Notes: generated from the letters alone by a model not told the origin. DNA of 64,000 nucleotides from Octadecabacter dasysiphoniae (GCF_021532615.1 NZ_JAKGAQ010000002.1:372001-436000), one strand, 5' to 3'. Positions 35,666 through 44,267 are shown, counted from the first letter of the stretch. A program made the numbers and translations.

Positions 35666-36412
35666 TTACCGCGCAAGCCACCCCCCGTCGACATTCAAGA
35701 CCGTCCCTGTGACATAGCCTGACGCGGGCGTGCACAAAAACGTCACAGCACCTGCGATATCTGATGGGTCACCCCACCGCCCCGCCGGAATACGCGCCAA
35801 GATTTCCGAGCTGCGCTGTGGATCTTCGCGCAAGGCCGTCGTGTTATTGGTGGCGATATAGCCGGGCGCGACAGCATTTACATTGATGTTGTGGGCGGAC
35901 CATTCATTGGCGAACAATTTGGTCAGACCCGCAACGCCATGTTTTGATGCCGTATAAGCGGGCACGCGGATGCCGCCCTGAAACGACAACAACGAAGCTA
36001 TGTTAATGATCCGCCCACCTTTGCCACGGGCAATCGCAGCGCGCGCAAAGGCTTGGCACATCATGAAAATAGCCTTGAGGTTGACGTCCATAACGTCGTC
36101 CCAGTCGGCTTCTACGTAATCGACGCTGTCCGCACGGCGAATGATGCCCGCATTGTTCACGAGGATATCAAGGTCATCCACGGCCTGTAGACTGTCGGCG
36201 GCTTTGGCAGGGTCAGACAGATCGAGGGTAAAGGCCTCAGCGCTGCCGCCTTGTTGTTCAATCAAAGTGACGGTTTCGGCGCAGGATGATCGCCCTGCCG
36301 CAATCACGTGGGCACCTGCAGCCGCCAAACCCAATGCAATCGCCTGACCGATGCCGGTATTGGCCCCTGTTACAAATGCGCGTTTGCTGTCCAGACGGAA
36401 AGGATCGCTCAT
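35666..36412 (-). CDS. kduD: 2-dehydro-3-deoxy-D-gluconate 5-dehydrogenase
   Basis: A 248-residue short-chain dehydrogenase. The cofactor loop is GANTGIG (16-22) and the catalytic residues are S140, Y153 and K157. It reduces 2,5-diketo-3-deoxygluconate (DKII) to KDG with NADH. The assignment to KduD rests on the family look and on its 4-base overlap with kduI, the preceding step. Confidence 0.88.
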   Translation of the reverse strand: MSDPFRLDSKRAFVTGANTGIGQAIALGLAAAGAHVIAAGRSSCAETVTLIEQQGGSAEAFTLDLSDPAKAADSLQAVDDLDILVNNAGIIRRADSVDYVEADWDDVMDVNLKAIFMMCQAFARAAIARGKGGRIINIASLLSFQGGIRVPAYTASKHGVAGLTKLFANEWSAHNINVNAVAPGYIATNNTTALREDPQRSSEILARIPAGRWGDPSDIAGAVTFLCTPASGYVTGTVLNVDGGWLAR

Positions 36413-37230
36413 CGCAGATCTTCCATCGGAACCATGTCCATGTCGGTGAAATCTACATTGTCACCAGCCATCGCCCAGCAGAACGTATAAGACGACGTGC
36501 CCGCACCGGAATGGATCGACCAAGGCGGGGAAATCACGGCCTCTTCGTTGGCCATAACGATATGGCGGGTTTCATCGGGGGTCCCCATGAAGTGGAACAC
36601 ACGCTGGTCTTCCGGGACGTCGAAGTAAAGATATGCCTCCATGCGGCGATCATGCAGGTGCGCGGGCATCGTGTTCCAAACCGAACCGGGCGAAAATTGC
36701 GTATAGCCCATCAGCAATTGACAGCTGTCGCACACGTCAGGGTGCAGAAACTGGATGATGACACGTTCATTGGCCGTTTCACGCGCACCCAATTCAACGC
36801 GGCGCGCATCAGCGAGCGTAATCAGCTTCGTGGGGCAGGTTCGATGTGCGGGGGCAGACAGCAAATAAAAGCGCCCGCTTTCCAGCGTCACAGCGCCTGC
36901 ACCCATCCCGATGTACAAAACTTCGCCTTTGCCGACCTGATGGGTTTCACCATCAACCGTAATTGCCCCTGCATCACCAAGGTTCAACGCAGCCATTTCA
37001 CGGCGTTCAAGAAATGTGGCCGTACCTGTTTCGGGAACATGATCGAGCGTCAGCGGGCCATTTTTGGGCACGCCAGAACCGAGTATCAGGCGATCGTAAT
37101 GGGAATAGACCAACCGGATTTCGTCATCCGAAAACAGATCGCCGACGTGGAAATGTTCGCGCAATTTCGCGGTGTCGAACGTCTTTGTCGTTTCAGGATC
37201 GATAGCATAACGGGTTTGTGCGCTGGTCAT
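36409..37230 (-). CDS. kduI: 5-dehydro-4-deoxy-D-glucuronate isomerase
   Basis: A 273-residue double-cupin isomerase. Zinc ligands H191, H193, E198 and H240 are seen in MPAHLHDRRMEAY and WSIHSG. It converts the open-chain product of unsaturated galacturonate/glucuronate residues (DKI) to DKII, the classical pectin route; its presence beside an alginate lyase suggests that the island takes more than one polyuronide. The ribosome site is weak (GAAAG). First gene of kduI-kduD, divergent from GntR regulator 2 across a region with operator D. Confidence 0.92.
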   Translation of the reverse strand: MTSAQTRYAIDPETTKTFDTAKLREHFHVGDLFSDDEIRLVYSHYDRLILGSGVPKNGPLTLDHVPETGTATFLERREMAALNLGDAGAITVDGETHQVGKGEVLYIGMGAGAVTLESGRFYLLSAPAHRTCPTKLITLADARRVELGARETANERVIIQFLHPDVCDSCQLLMGYTQFSPGSVWNTMPAHLHDRRMEAYLYFDVPEDQRVFHFMGTPDETRHIVMANEEAVISPPWSIHSGAGTSSYTFCWAMAGDNVDFTDMDMVPMEDLR

Positions 37231-37382
37231 TTGTGTGCTTTCAGGTCAGATTAACGGGCGGTTTAAGTGTGGTCGCTTCTATTCGAAGGCGTTGATAGGA
37301 ACGCGCAATCGTATTTTTGGCCAGCTGTGGGAAGCCTGACGGAATCCTTAAGGTCACTACGCTAATTTCTTCGACTTATAGT

Positions 37383-37402
37383 CTAGTATTCTAATATGCT
37401 AG
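37383..37402. promoter_or_regulatory. overlapping operator copies D1/D2, kduI/GntR2 divergent promoter
   Basis: CTAGTATTCTAA (37383-37394) and CTAATATGCTAG (37391-37402) overlap by four bases to form CTAGTATTCTAATATGCTAG. It lies in the 228-base divergent region, about 150 bases before kduI and 56 before the chosen start of GntR2, allowing both control of kduID and autoregulation. Confidence 0.6.
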
Positions 37403-37458
37403 ATAGGTAAGTGTGTCAAAGTACTCTCTTGGCTACTCTGAAAGAAACCGGATCGAAC

Positions 37459-38172
37459 ATGCAGATCACCCTGGCACCGCTAAAACCGTCGAACGGGTCC
37501 GTCACGGACCAAGTGTTCGACGCGCTTTACGGCGCTATCATTTCCGTTGAGCTGCCGCCCGGCACCAAGGTTTCAGAGGCGGAGCTTGCCAAGGAACTTG
37601 ATGTGTCCCGCCAGCCTGTCCGTGATGCGTTTTTCCGGCTGTCCAATCTTGGCTTTTTGTCCATTCGTCCGCAACGCGCGACATTGATCACGCAAATTTC
37701 GCGCCGCGCCATCCGGGACGCGTTGTTCACCCGCACCGCACTTGAAGTGGAATGTTTGCGGCAGGCGCTGGCCAAAAACAAATCAAGGCTGATTGCCGCG
37801 CTGGATGCGAATATCCAACTGCAACACGGGGCACTATCCCAAGACGCGGCCAAATTTTACGCCCTTGATGAAGCCTTTCATGAACTGATCTGCACGGTGT
37901 CGGGCCACGACCACGTTTGGCCCCTGATCCGTGAACAAAAAGGGCATCTTGATCGGCTGCGGTTCCTGTCGTTGTCACACAAGCGGCAGCAATTTGTGGT
38001 GGCCGAACACAGCGAAATTCTAGGCGCGATTATGACGGGCGTTGGTGCAGACGCCGAACTGAGGCTTCGCGCGCATATTCTGGATGTCGAACAGGTGCTG
38101 CCATCGATTGCAGAGCGTCACCCAGACTATTTTGAAACCGTCGACGAAGGCGCCAAACATCAGACGGGCTGA
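37459..38172 (+). CDS. GntR/FCD-type regulator 2 of the uronate island
   Basis: A 237-residue FadR-subfamily regulator with an N-terminal winged helix (about 12-85; SRQPVRDAFFRL) and a C-terminal FCD domain. It is a paralogue of regulator 1: the wing segments IRPQRAT and the C-terminal YFETVD are the same in both. I chose ATG 37459; GTG 37411 in the same frame would add 16 residues and start within 9 bases of operator D, which is less likely. It marks the right edge of the island. Confidence 0.82.
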   Translation: MQITLAPLKPSNGSVTDQVFDALYGAIISVELPPGTKVSEAELAKELDVSRQPVRDAFFRLSNLGFLSIRPQRATLITQISRRAIRDALFTRTALEVECLRQALAKNKSRLIAALDANIQLQHGALSQDAAKFYALDEAFHELICTVSGHDHVWPLIREQKGHLDRLRFLSLSHKRQQFVVAEHSEILGAIMTGVGADAELRLRAHILDVEQVLPSIAERHPDYFETVDEGAKHQTG

Positions 38173-38241
38173 TCACTGGCGCCGTTAATACAGCGGATAT
38201 GGGGGTCTTTTCCTCGCAAGCTGCCCAGCAAGGTATCGACA

Positions 38242-38568
38242 TTAGCCGCCGTTTTGGCGTTCGATATAGGTCCGCATTTCTTCGGCTTCTTGGCGGGCAT
38301 CGCGCAATCCATCCATCGCAGCGCGCAGTTCGGCCTCGGTTTGGGACAATTGGTTGGTGATCTCGGCTTCGCGTTGTTGCAGGTAGGTGATCGCCTGATC
38401 GCGGGTTTCTTCGGCTTCGTGCAGGGCCTGCGCCATACGGTCAAGTTCACCCACTTCTGCTTTGGACACACGGGTAAAACGGTTGATCAGCCAACTGGCG
38501 AACCAGCCCAGACAGAACGCCACGAAAAGGATGATCGCGGTGGCGACGATGAATTCGGTTCTGTTCAT
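38242..38568 (-). CDS. membrane-anchored coiled-coil protein
   Basis: A 108-residue protein with one N-terminal membrane helix (about 8-28, VATAIILFVAFCLGWFASWLI split over the anchor) and a long heptad-like helix (about 38-100) rich in Glu, Gln, Arg and Ala. It overlaps the end of the BON/OmpA gene by 4 bases, so the two are translationally coupled and may work together at the envelope. No function known. Confidence 0.65.
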   Translation of the reverse strand: MNRTEFIVATAIILFVAFCLGWFASWLINRFTRVSKAEVGELDRMAQALHEAEETRDQAITYLQQREAEITNQLSQTEAELRAAMDGLRDARQEAEEMRTYIERQNGG

Positions 38569-40466
38569 TCTGTGGCGTCCTCTTGCTCAGCGGCGGCGGC
38601 CTCGGCCGCTTCTTGTTCGATTTGTTCAAGCGCTGTGGGTTCTTCGGTGCTTTCGGGCGTGATCAGCGTAAATTCGATGCGACGGTTTGCTTCGCGCCCT
38701 TCGGCCGTTTCGTTATCCGCAATGGGGTTGGCTTCGCCGTATCCGACTGCACGGAAATTGGCGACGGGAACGCGGCGCACCCGCAACCCGTCAAGAACCG
38801 CATCAGCGCGCTGCTGGCTGAGGCGTTGATTGCCGCCCTCGGACCCTTGGCTGTCAGTATAGCCCGCAATTTCGATCCGCTTGTCCGGGCAGCGCTGCAA
38901 AATCTCGGCGATGTCATCAAGGATCGCGGCCCCTGCCCCCGCGATGTTGGCAGAGCTGGGATCAAACGTAATTTTGCGCGCTTCAGTCACGGCAATGATC
39001 CCGGCAAGGCATTCTTCTTCGGTCGGCAAGGACGCGATGGGGTCGAGTTCTTCGACATACGTGACGCTGACTTCGAATTCTTCAGTCTGGCCAAGTTTGT
39101 CGATCAACAGGCGCGTGATTTCACCGCCCGCGTCCTGCGCGCCTGTGTTGCCGCGAATAACAATGTTGTTTGGCTCAACCACAACAGAGCCATTGGACAG
39201 TTTTGACAGGGCTTCGATGGCGGCAAGTACGCGGATCGACCAGCTGTTGGGCAGACCATCGACCACCCGCGTCGCCATTGAAATGTCGGCTGATCCAAAC
39301 TTTGCGCGGGCGAAATTTTCAGCCGTTAAGTTCAGCAAATCATCGGACACCCGGCCACGCAGTTGCACCAGGCCTTCGGGGCTAAGCGTTGCGATAAATT
39401 GGGGGGGGCCTTCGTCGCCCGCCGTTGGCGCGGCGGGCAGGATCGCCTCAAGCGCGAAGACCTCGGGCAGGTTGTTTTCAAGCTGTCCGGCGATGCGATC
39501 AAAGTTGCCTTCGACAGTGCCCGGTTTGGCGACCAACGTAACGTCTGCATCCGAAATGGTCACGGTGCCGCCGCCCAGTTCTTCAAGGGCGGTCATCGAC
39601 ATTGTGACGGCATCTGCCCAGCGCGTCGTCGGCGCACCCAAGGCCACGGAACAGCCGATGCGCCCTTCGACACCAGCGGCGGTTGCGGCAGTCACGATGC
39701 GGCGTTCGGCGGCAGGTGTATCAGCGACACAGCTGTCAAAACTCGCGCCGCTGTCATCAATAATGAAACGGGTAACAAAAGGTGACACAACAGGGCGCGG
39801 GGCGCTGATGCTGATGTTTGTCAACAGCCCATCAGGAATAGAGCGGCGCAGGCTGGCCTCAAGTTCTGCCTTTTGCTCGGGCGAATCTGAAATCGCTTCG
39901 ACAGACACGCGCGCCGCACGCACCGAAATTTTTGAACGCGGCAATTGGCGCAGGGCCAACAGCGCAAATTCAACAGAAGAATCCCAGCCCTCAGGCACGT
40001 CGTAATCAGCCGTTTCCAAAAGATCGGCGAAATTACTGTCCTCGCCCGCGATTCTCTCAAGGCTCTCGGTCAGATCGCCACGATCAGACGACGTCGGGAT
40101 CAAACCGATGATCGAAATGCCGCTGTCATTGCGCAAAATCTCCATAGAGAATTCTGGCGCCTGCAGGGTGGCGCTGTTCATCACTGTCATGTTGTCGATC
40201 ACGCGGCTTGCATCGACAACGGACCCGGCGGTGGAAATCGCGCGAAAACCCATCGCTTCGGACGGGGCCTGACCTTCTAGGATCACTTGCAAACCATCGC
40301 CCAAAACGCTTGCGAAACTGTGCCCGCGTTCCTCCAATTCGAGGCGGACTGCTTCGACAGAACGTGTTTCGACTGCGGCCACGGCGATCCGTGCGGCGAA
40401 GGCACACACGATTGCCGCCAAAAGGAACATGCCAAGTCGAACAAAAAGGGCAGAAAGGCGCATCAC
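38565..40466 (-). CDS. OmpA-family protein with tandem BON-like domains
   Basis: A 633-residue protein. An N-terminal membrane segment (about 5-28) is followed by several BON-like alpha/beta repeats (about 30-480) and a C-terminal OmpA peptidoglycan-binding domain (about 490-605) with the usual ITFDPSSANI, IEIAGYTDSQGS and GYGEANPI motifs. The tail is Glu/Ala rich. It probably sits in the periplasm and binds the cell wall. Similar segments occur in the partial gene at 1-418. The role is unknown; the domain order suggests envelope integrity. Confidence 0.82.
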   Translation of the reverse strand: MMRLSALFVRLGMFLLAAIVCAFAARIAVAAVETRSVEAVRLELEERGHSFASVLGDGLQVILEGQAPSEAMGFRAISTAGSVVDASRVIDNMTVMNSATLQAPEFSMEILRNDSGISIIGLIPTSSDRGDLTESLERIAGEDSNFADLLETADYDVPEGWDSSVEFALLALRQLPRSKISVRAARVSVEAISDSPEQKAELEASLRRSIPDGLLTNISISAPRPVVSPFVTRFIIDDSGASFDSCVADTPAAERRIVTAATAAGVEGRIGCSVALGAPTTRWADAVTMSMTALEELGGGTVTISDADVTLVAKPGTVEGNFDRIAGQLENNLPEVFALEAILPAAPTAGDEGPPQFIATLSPEGLVQLRGRVSDDLLNLTAENFARAKFGSADISMATRVVDGLPNSWSIRVLAAIEALSKLSNGSVVVEPNNIVIRGNTGAQDAGGEITRLLIDKLGQTEEFEVSVTYVEELDPIASLPTEEECLAGIIAVTEARKITFDPSSANIAGAGAAILDDIAEILQRCPDKRIEIAGYTDSQGSEGGNQRLSQQRADAVLDGLRVRRVPVANFRAVGYGEANPIADNETAEGREANRRIEFTLITPESTEEPTALEQIEQEAAEAAAAEQEDATE

Positions 40467-40535
40467 GGCGTCCTCGTCTTACTGGGTTATATCCGTGCTT
40501 AGGCGGTTGTGCACCAAGGTACAATCAAGGTTCAG

Positions 40536-41495
40536 TTAAAGGAACAGCGCAACGGCGAAAAATGGCAAAGGAATGAGGCCGCAGTCGCGGTTGGAGCGAA
40601 ACAAGCGCAGCAATTTGGCGCTATCTTCGGGGTCAAAGCTGCGTTGTTGCCACGCGAGGTGCCAGCCCATCGCCCAAGGTCCGCCCACTGCAACGACCAG
40701 CGCCAGCACATTCCCCCCAATTGCAGACAGGATCACGGCGATGCCAAACAGGCAAACCGTGGCAACCATGAAATACCGCAGCCAACGCGGCGTTGTATCA
40801 CCAAACAAGCGTGCCGTGGATTTTACCCCGATCAGCGCGTCATCCTCTGCGTCTTGGTGCGCGTAGATTGTATCGTAAAATAATGTCCACGCGATTCCGG
40901 CAACATAAAGAACGATGGCGGGCCAACCCAAGCTGCCGGTGTGCGCCGTCCAAGCCAGCAACGCGCCCCAGTTGAAAGCAAGGCCAAGGAACACCTGTGG
41001 CCACCATGTGAACCGTTTGGCAAACGGGTAAATTGCAACGGGAACAAGGGCGGCAAAGCCCAAAAGCACGGCCATTGGTGGAAATGTCAGAAGGATCAGC
41101 AAGGCAAGAAGCGACTGCGTACACATCCAGATGAGCGCTGCGCGCACGCCAACCTGGCCTGACGGAATCGGGCGGTTTGCTGTGCGTTCGACTGATCCGT
41201 CAATGTCGCGGTCTGTGATGTCGTTCCATGTGCATCCCGCCCCGCGCATCAAAAACGCACCAATCGCACAGCCCAGCGCGATCCAGAGATCAAACAGCGA
41301 TGCGCGGCCTGTGTTCAGCATCGCCAACATCAACCCCCACCAACAAGGCAACAACAACAGCCAGGTTCCGATTGGGCGATCCGCACGCGACAGGCGCAAA
41401 AACGGACGTGCACGCTGGGGTGCAATTGTATCAACCCAGTTGCCTGTCACGGCATCGGCAATTTCAACCTCTGGCGTCCCGTTGGTGTCGGTCAT
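40536..41495 (-). CDS. ubiA: 4-hydroxybenzoate polyprenyltransferase
   Basis: A 319-residue membrane prenyltransferase with eight or nine helices and the two Mg2+-diphosphate motifs NDITDRDID and DTIYAHQDAEDD. It attaches the polyprenyl tail to 4-hydroxybenzoate in ubiquinone synthesis. ATG 41495 (GGGAT upstream) leaves 11 bases to the divergent rsmE start; the other possible start at 41525 would make the two coding regions overlap head to head. Confidence 0.92.
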   Translation of the reverse strand: MTDTNGTPEVEIADAVTGNWVDTIAPQRARPFLRLSRADRPIGTWLLLLPCWWGLMLAMLNTGRASLFDLWIALGCAIGAFLMRGAGCTWNDITDRDIDGSVERTANRPIPSGQVGVRAALIWMCTQSLLALLILLTFPPMAVLLGFAALVPVAIYPFAKRFTWWPQVFLGLAFNWGALLAWTAHTGSLGWPAIVLYVAGIAWTLFYDTIYAHQDAEDDALIGVKSTARLFGDTTPRWLRYFMVATVCLFGIAVILSAIGGNVLALVVAVGGPWAMGWHLAWQQRSFDPEDSAKLLRLFRSNRDCGLIPLPFFAVALFL

Positions 41496-41506
41496 ATGTT
41501 CATCCC

Positions 41507-42238
41507 ATGGCCAGAAGTTCATCACGCATTCGTCTGTATATAGACCACCCTTTGGGCCCTGACAAAAGGGTCACGCTGTCACGTGAACAGGCGCATTATC
41601 TGTTTGGCGTCATGCGCCTTGGGGCTGGGGATGATGTGTCTTTGTTTAATGGCAAGGATGGCGAATGGCGCGCCGGTGTTGTGGAAAGTTCCAAGCGCGG
41701 TGGTGTGCTGGAATGTTTGGAACGCACAGCGCCTTTGCAAATGCCACCCGATGTCTGGCTGGTGTTTGCGCCTATCAAAAAGGATCGCACGTCTTTCATT
41801 GTGGAAAAGGCGACTGAGCTGGGCGCGGCGCGGATTGTTCCCGTCCAGACGGAATACACCCAATCTGCCAATCGCGTACGCACCGACAAATTGCAGGCCC
41901 ATGCGCTTGAGGCAGCCGAGCAATGCGGCGGGACGTTTGTGCCGCCCGTGGACGATGTCGCAAAATTTAACAAGCTGTTGGCGGGCTGGGATCAATCCCG
42001 CCACATCCTGTTTTGCGATGAGGCAATGGTGGGTGAAAAAGCGGCCCTCCCAACAGACACCGGCCCATGGGCGATTTTCATCGGCCCGGAAGGCGGATTT
42101 TCTGACCGCGAACGCGACGCCCTACTCGCAATGTCATGCGCCCACCCCATCAGCCTTGGCCCGCGTATTTTGCGTGCCGACACTGCTGCGGTATCGGCGC
42201 TGACGCTGTGGCAACACTCCTTGGGGGATTGGACATGA
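41507..42238 (+). CDS. rsmE: 16S rRNA m3U1498 methyltransferase
   Basis: A 243-residue SPOUT methyltransferase with a PUA-like N-terminal part and the C-terminal trefoil knot motifs FIGPEGGFSDRE and LGPRILRADTA. It methylates U1498 of 16S rRNA in the assembled 30S subunit. ATG 41507 fits the family N-terminus (SRIRLYID). Divergent from ubiA with almost no space for two promoters, so at least one promoter must lie inside the opposite gene. Confidence 0.93.
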   Translation: MARSSSRIRLYIDHPLGPDKRVTLSREQAHYLFGVMRLGAGDDVSLFNGKDGEWRAGVVESSKRGGVLECLERTAPLQMPPDVWLVFAPIKKDRTSFIVEKATELGAARIVPVQTEYTQSANRVRTDKLQAHALEAAEQCGGTFVPPVDDVAKFNKLLAGWDQSRHILFCDEAMVGEKAALPTDTGPWAIFIGPEGGFSDRERDALLAMSCAHPISLGPRILRADTAAVSALTLWQHSLGDWT

Positions 42239-42744
42239 TCAGACCCGAAATACGTGATGGTCTATGGCGTTGGCGCGAAGTTATTGCTGCGCTGGCGCTG
42301 GCTGCTGTCGGGTTATGGTGGGGCACAGTTTCCTTCGGAATCGTGCAATGGATCGGTTGGGGGATGGCCGCGCTGGGGGCTATGCTTGCCTTTTCAGCCG
42401 CCCAGAAAGTGCGGTTCAAATCAGATGGGGACGGGCCCGGCGTCGTGACGCTGGATGAACGCCGTGTCACATATCTTGGCCCGCTGGATGGCGGCGTGGC
42501 GGATCTGGACCTCATGGTTCAGCTGGATCTGACACCAGCGCCCGCATGGCGATTGATCAACGCAGATGGAAATTACATCGATATTCCCACAAACGCGATG
42601 GGGGTCGAAGCACTGTTTGATGTCTTCCTTGCCCTGCCCGGCATTAAGACCGAATACATGTTGTCTGTGCTACAGCGCACACGCCCTGCGCAAATGACGG
42701 TCTGGATGGCCCCTGATCATAAGCCTTACACACGTCTGCATTGA
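42235..42744 (+). CDS. hypothetical membrane protein
   Basis: A 169-residue protein with two membrane helices (about 17-35 and 38-58) and a soluble C-terminal domain of beta-strand character (VTLDERRVTYLGPLDGG). It starts within the rsmE stop (ATGA) and is followed by gshA after 59 bases. The pattern is common in Rhodobacterales between rsmE and gshA, but no function is known. Confidence 0.65.
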   Translation: MIRPEIRDGLWRWREVIAALALAAVGLWWGTVSFGIVQWIGWGMAALGAMLAFSAAQKVRFKSDGDGPGVVTLDERRVTYLGPLDGGVADLDLMVQLDLTPAPAWRLINADGNYIDIPTNAMGVEALFDVFLALPGIKTEYMLSVLQRTRPAQMTVWMAPDHKPYTRLH

Positions 42745-42803
42745 CACGAGGCGCGGCCTCGGCCACGTCTGAATTCCTGATAGCAAAACTCGGAGCGCTA
42801 CCC

Positions 42804-44174
42804 ATGTCCATTCCACAGTCCGGCGGCGGCCCGATCACACATCACGACCAGCTCGCGCAATACCTTGCGGATGGATGCAAACCCAAAGCAGATTGGCGCA
42901 TCGGGACCGAACACGAAAAATTCGGCTATTGCAAAGACACCCACAAACCCCTGCCCTTTTCTGGCGAACGTTCGATTGAGGCTGTTTTGTCCGGCCTGCG
43001 GGACCGCTACGGCTGGGCCCCCGTAACCGAAGGCGGTTTTTTGATCGGGTTGGAAAAAGACGGCGCGAATGTGTCTTTGGAACCCGGTGGGGCACTGGAA
43101 CTGTCAGGTGCACCTGTGGAATCGATCCATCAGACCTGTGACGAAGTGAACAGCCATCTGGCCGAAGTAAAATCCATTGCAGACGAAATCGGTGTCGGAT
43201 TCATCGGACTTGGGGCCGCACCAGAATGGTCACACGACGAAATGCCACTGATGCCCAAGGGCCGCTATAAGCTGATGGACGCTTATATGGATAAGGTCGG
43301 CACCAGCGGAAAAATGATGATGCGGCGGACCTGTACGGTTCAGGTCAACCTAGATTTCGGATCAGAAGCGGACATGGTCCAAAAGATGCGCGTGGCGGTT
43401 GCGTTACAACCCGTGGCGACCGCATTGTTCGCCAATTCGCCGTTCTTTGAGGGCAAACCGAATGGCCACAAATCATGGCGCAGCCGGATTTGGCGGCACT
43501 TGGATGATGCGCGCACCGGAATGTTGCCGTTCGTATTCGAAGAAGGGTTCGGGTTCGAAGCCTGGGTGCAATATGCCCTCGATGTGCCGATGTATTTTGT
43601 GTACCGAAATGGCGAATACGTGGATGCGCTTGGCCAGTCGTTCCGCGATTTCCTGAACGGCAAATTGCCCGCTCTGCCCGGCGAAACACCGACCCTTTCC
43701 GATTGGGCCGACCACCTGACAACCGCCTTTCCAGAGGCGCGCCTAAAGCAATTCATCGAAATGCGCGGGGCCGATGGTGGCCCGTGGCGCCGCCTGTGCG
43801 CCCTGCCCGCATTCTGGGTCGGCCTGACCTACGATCAAGAGGCTTTGGATGCTGCTTGGGATTTGTGCAAAGACTGGGACGAAGAAACCCGCGAAGCATG
43901 GCGTGTCGAGGCATCAATCCACGGGCTTCAGGCGCAGGTAAATGGCCAATCCATGCATGACATCGCCCGTGAAGCCGTTGCAATTGCACAAACCGGATTG
44001 CGCAACCGCGCCATGCCCGGTGCGGGCGGCATGGTACCCGATGAAACGCATTTCCTGAACGCACTGAACGAATCCATTGAAACGGGTAAGACGCCGGCAG
44101 ATGAATTGCTGGATCACTATAATGGTGACTGGAATGGTGATTTGTCCAAAATATACGGTGCGTTCAGCTACTGA
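42804..44174 (+). CDS. gshA: glutamate-cysteine ligase (plant/alphaproteobacterial type)
   Basis: A 456-residue GCS of the type found in plants and Alphaproteobacteria (GTEHEKFGY, MMRRTCTVQVNLDF, FMRPF-equivalent region around ANSPFFEGKPNG). It makes gamma-glutamylcysteine, the first step of glutathione synthesis. ATG 42804 with GGAG upstream fits the family N-terminus; the frame begins earlier, over the end of the previous gene. A small hairpin lies 49 bases after the stop. Confidence 0.94.
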   Translation: MSIPQSGGGPITHHDQLAQYLADGCKPKADWRIGTEHEKFGYCKDTHKPLPFSGERSIEAVLSGLRDRYGWAPVTEGGFLIGLEKDGANVSLEPGGALELSGAPVESIHQTCDEVNSHLAEVKSIADEIGVGFIGLGAAPEWSHDEMPLMPKGRYKLMDAYMDKVGTSGKMMMRRTCTVQVNLDFGSEADMVQKMRVAVALQPVATALFANSPFFEGKPNGHKSWRSRIWRHLDDARTGMLPFVFEEGFGFEAWVQYALDVPMYFVYRNGEYVDALGQSFRDFLNGKLPALPGETPTLSDWADHLTTAFPEARLKQFIEMRGADGGPWRRLCALPAFWVGLTYDQEALDAAWDLCKDWDEETREAWRVEASIHGLQAQVNGQSMHDIAREAVAIAQTGLRNRAMPGAGGMVPDETHFLNALNESIETGKTPADELLDHYNGDWNGDLSKIYGAFSY

Positions 44175-44222
44175 ATACCTGACTTACGCTAGGTAACCCA
44201 TTCATCCTAAGTTTGCGCGACT

Positions 44223-44241
44223 CCCCAAAATATTTCTGGGG
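44223..44241 (+). terminator. weak hairpin after gshA
   Basis: CCCCA pairs with TGGGG around a 9-base loop that could pair a little further. No T-run follows directly; ATTTTT comes 10 bases later. It may slow transcription between gshA and the amidase gene. Confidence 0.3.
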
Positions 44242-44267
44242 CGTTGTTCAATTTTTAGGAGACACCC

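Noticed and set aside
38881..40005. A 374-codon plus-strand frame opposite the BON/OmpA gene
   Set aside because: Very high Ser/Thr/Ala/Arg content with no recognisable domain, fully antisense to a gene with an intact OmpA domain.
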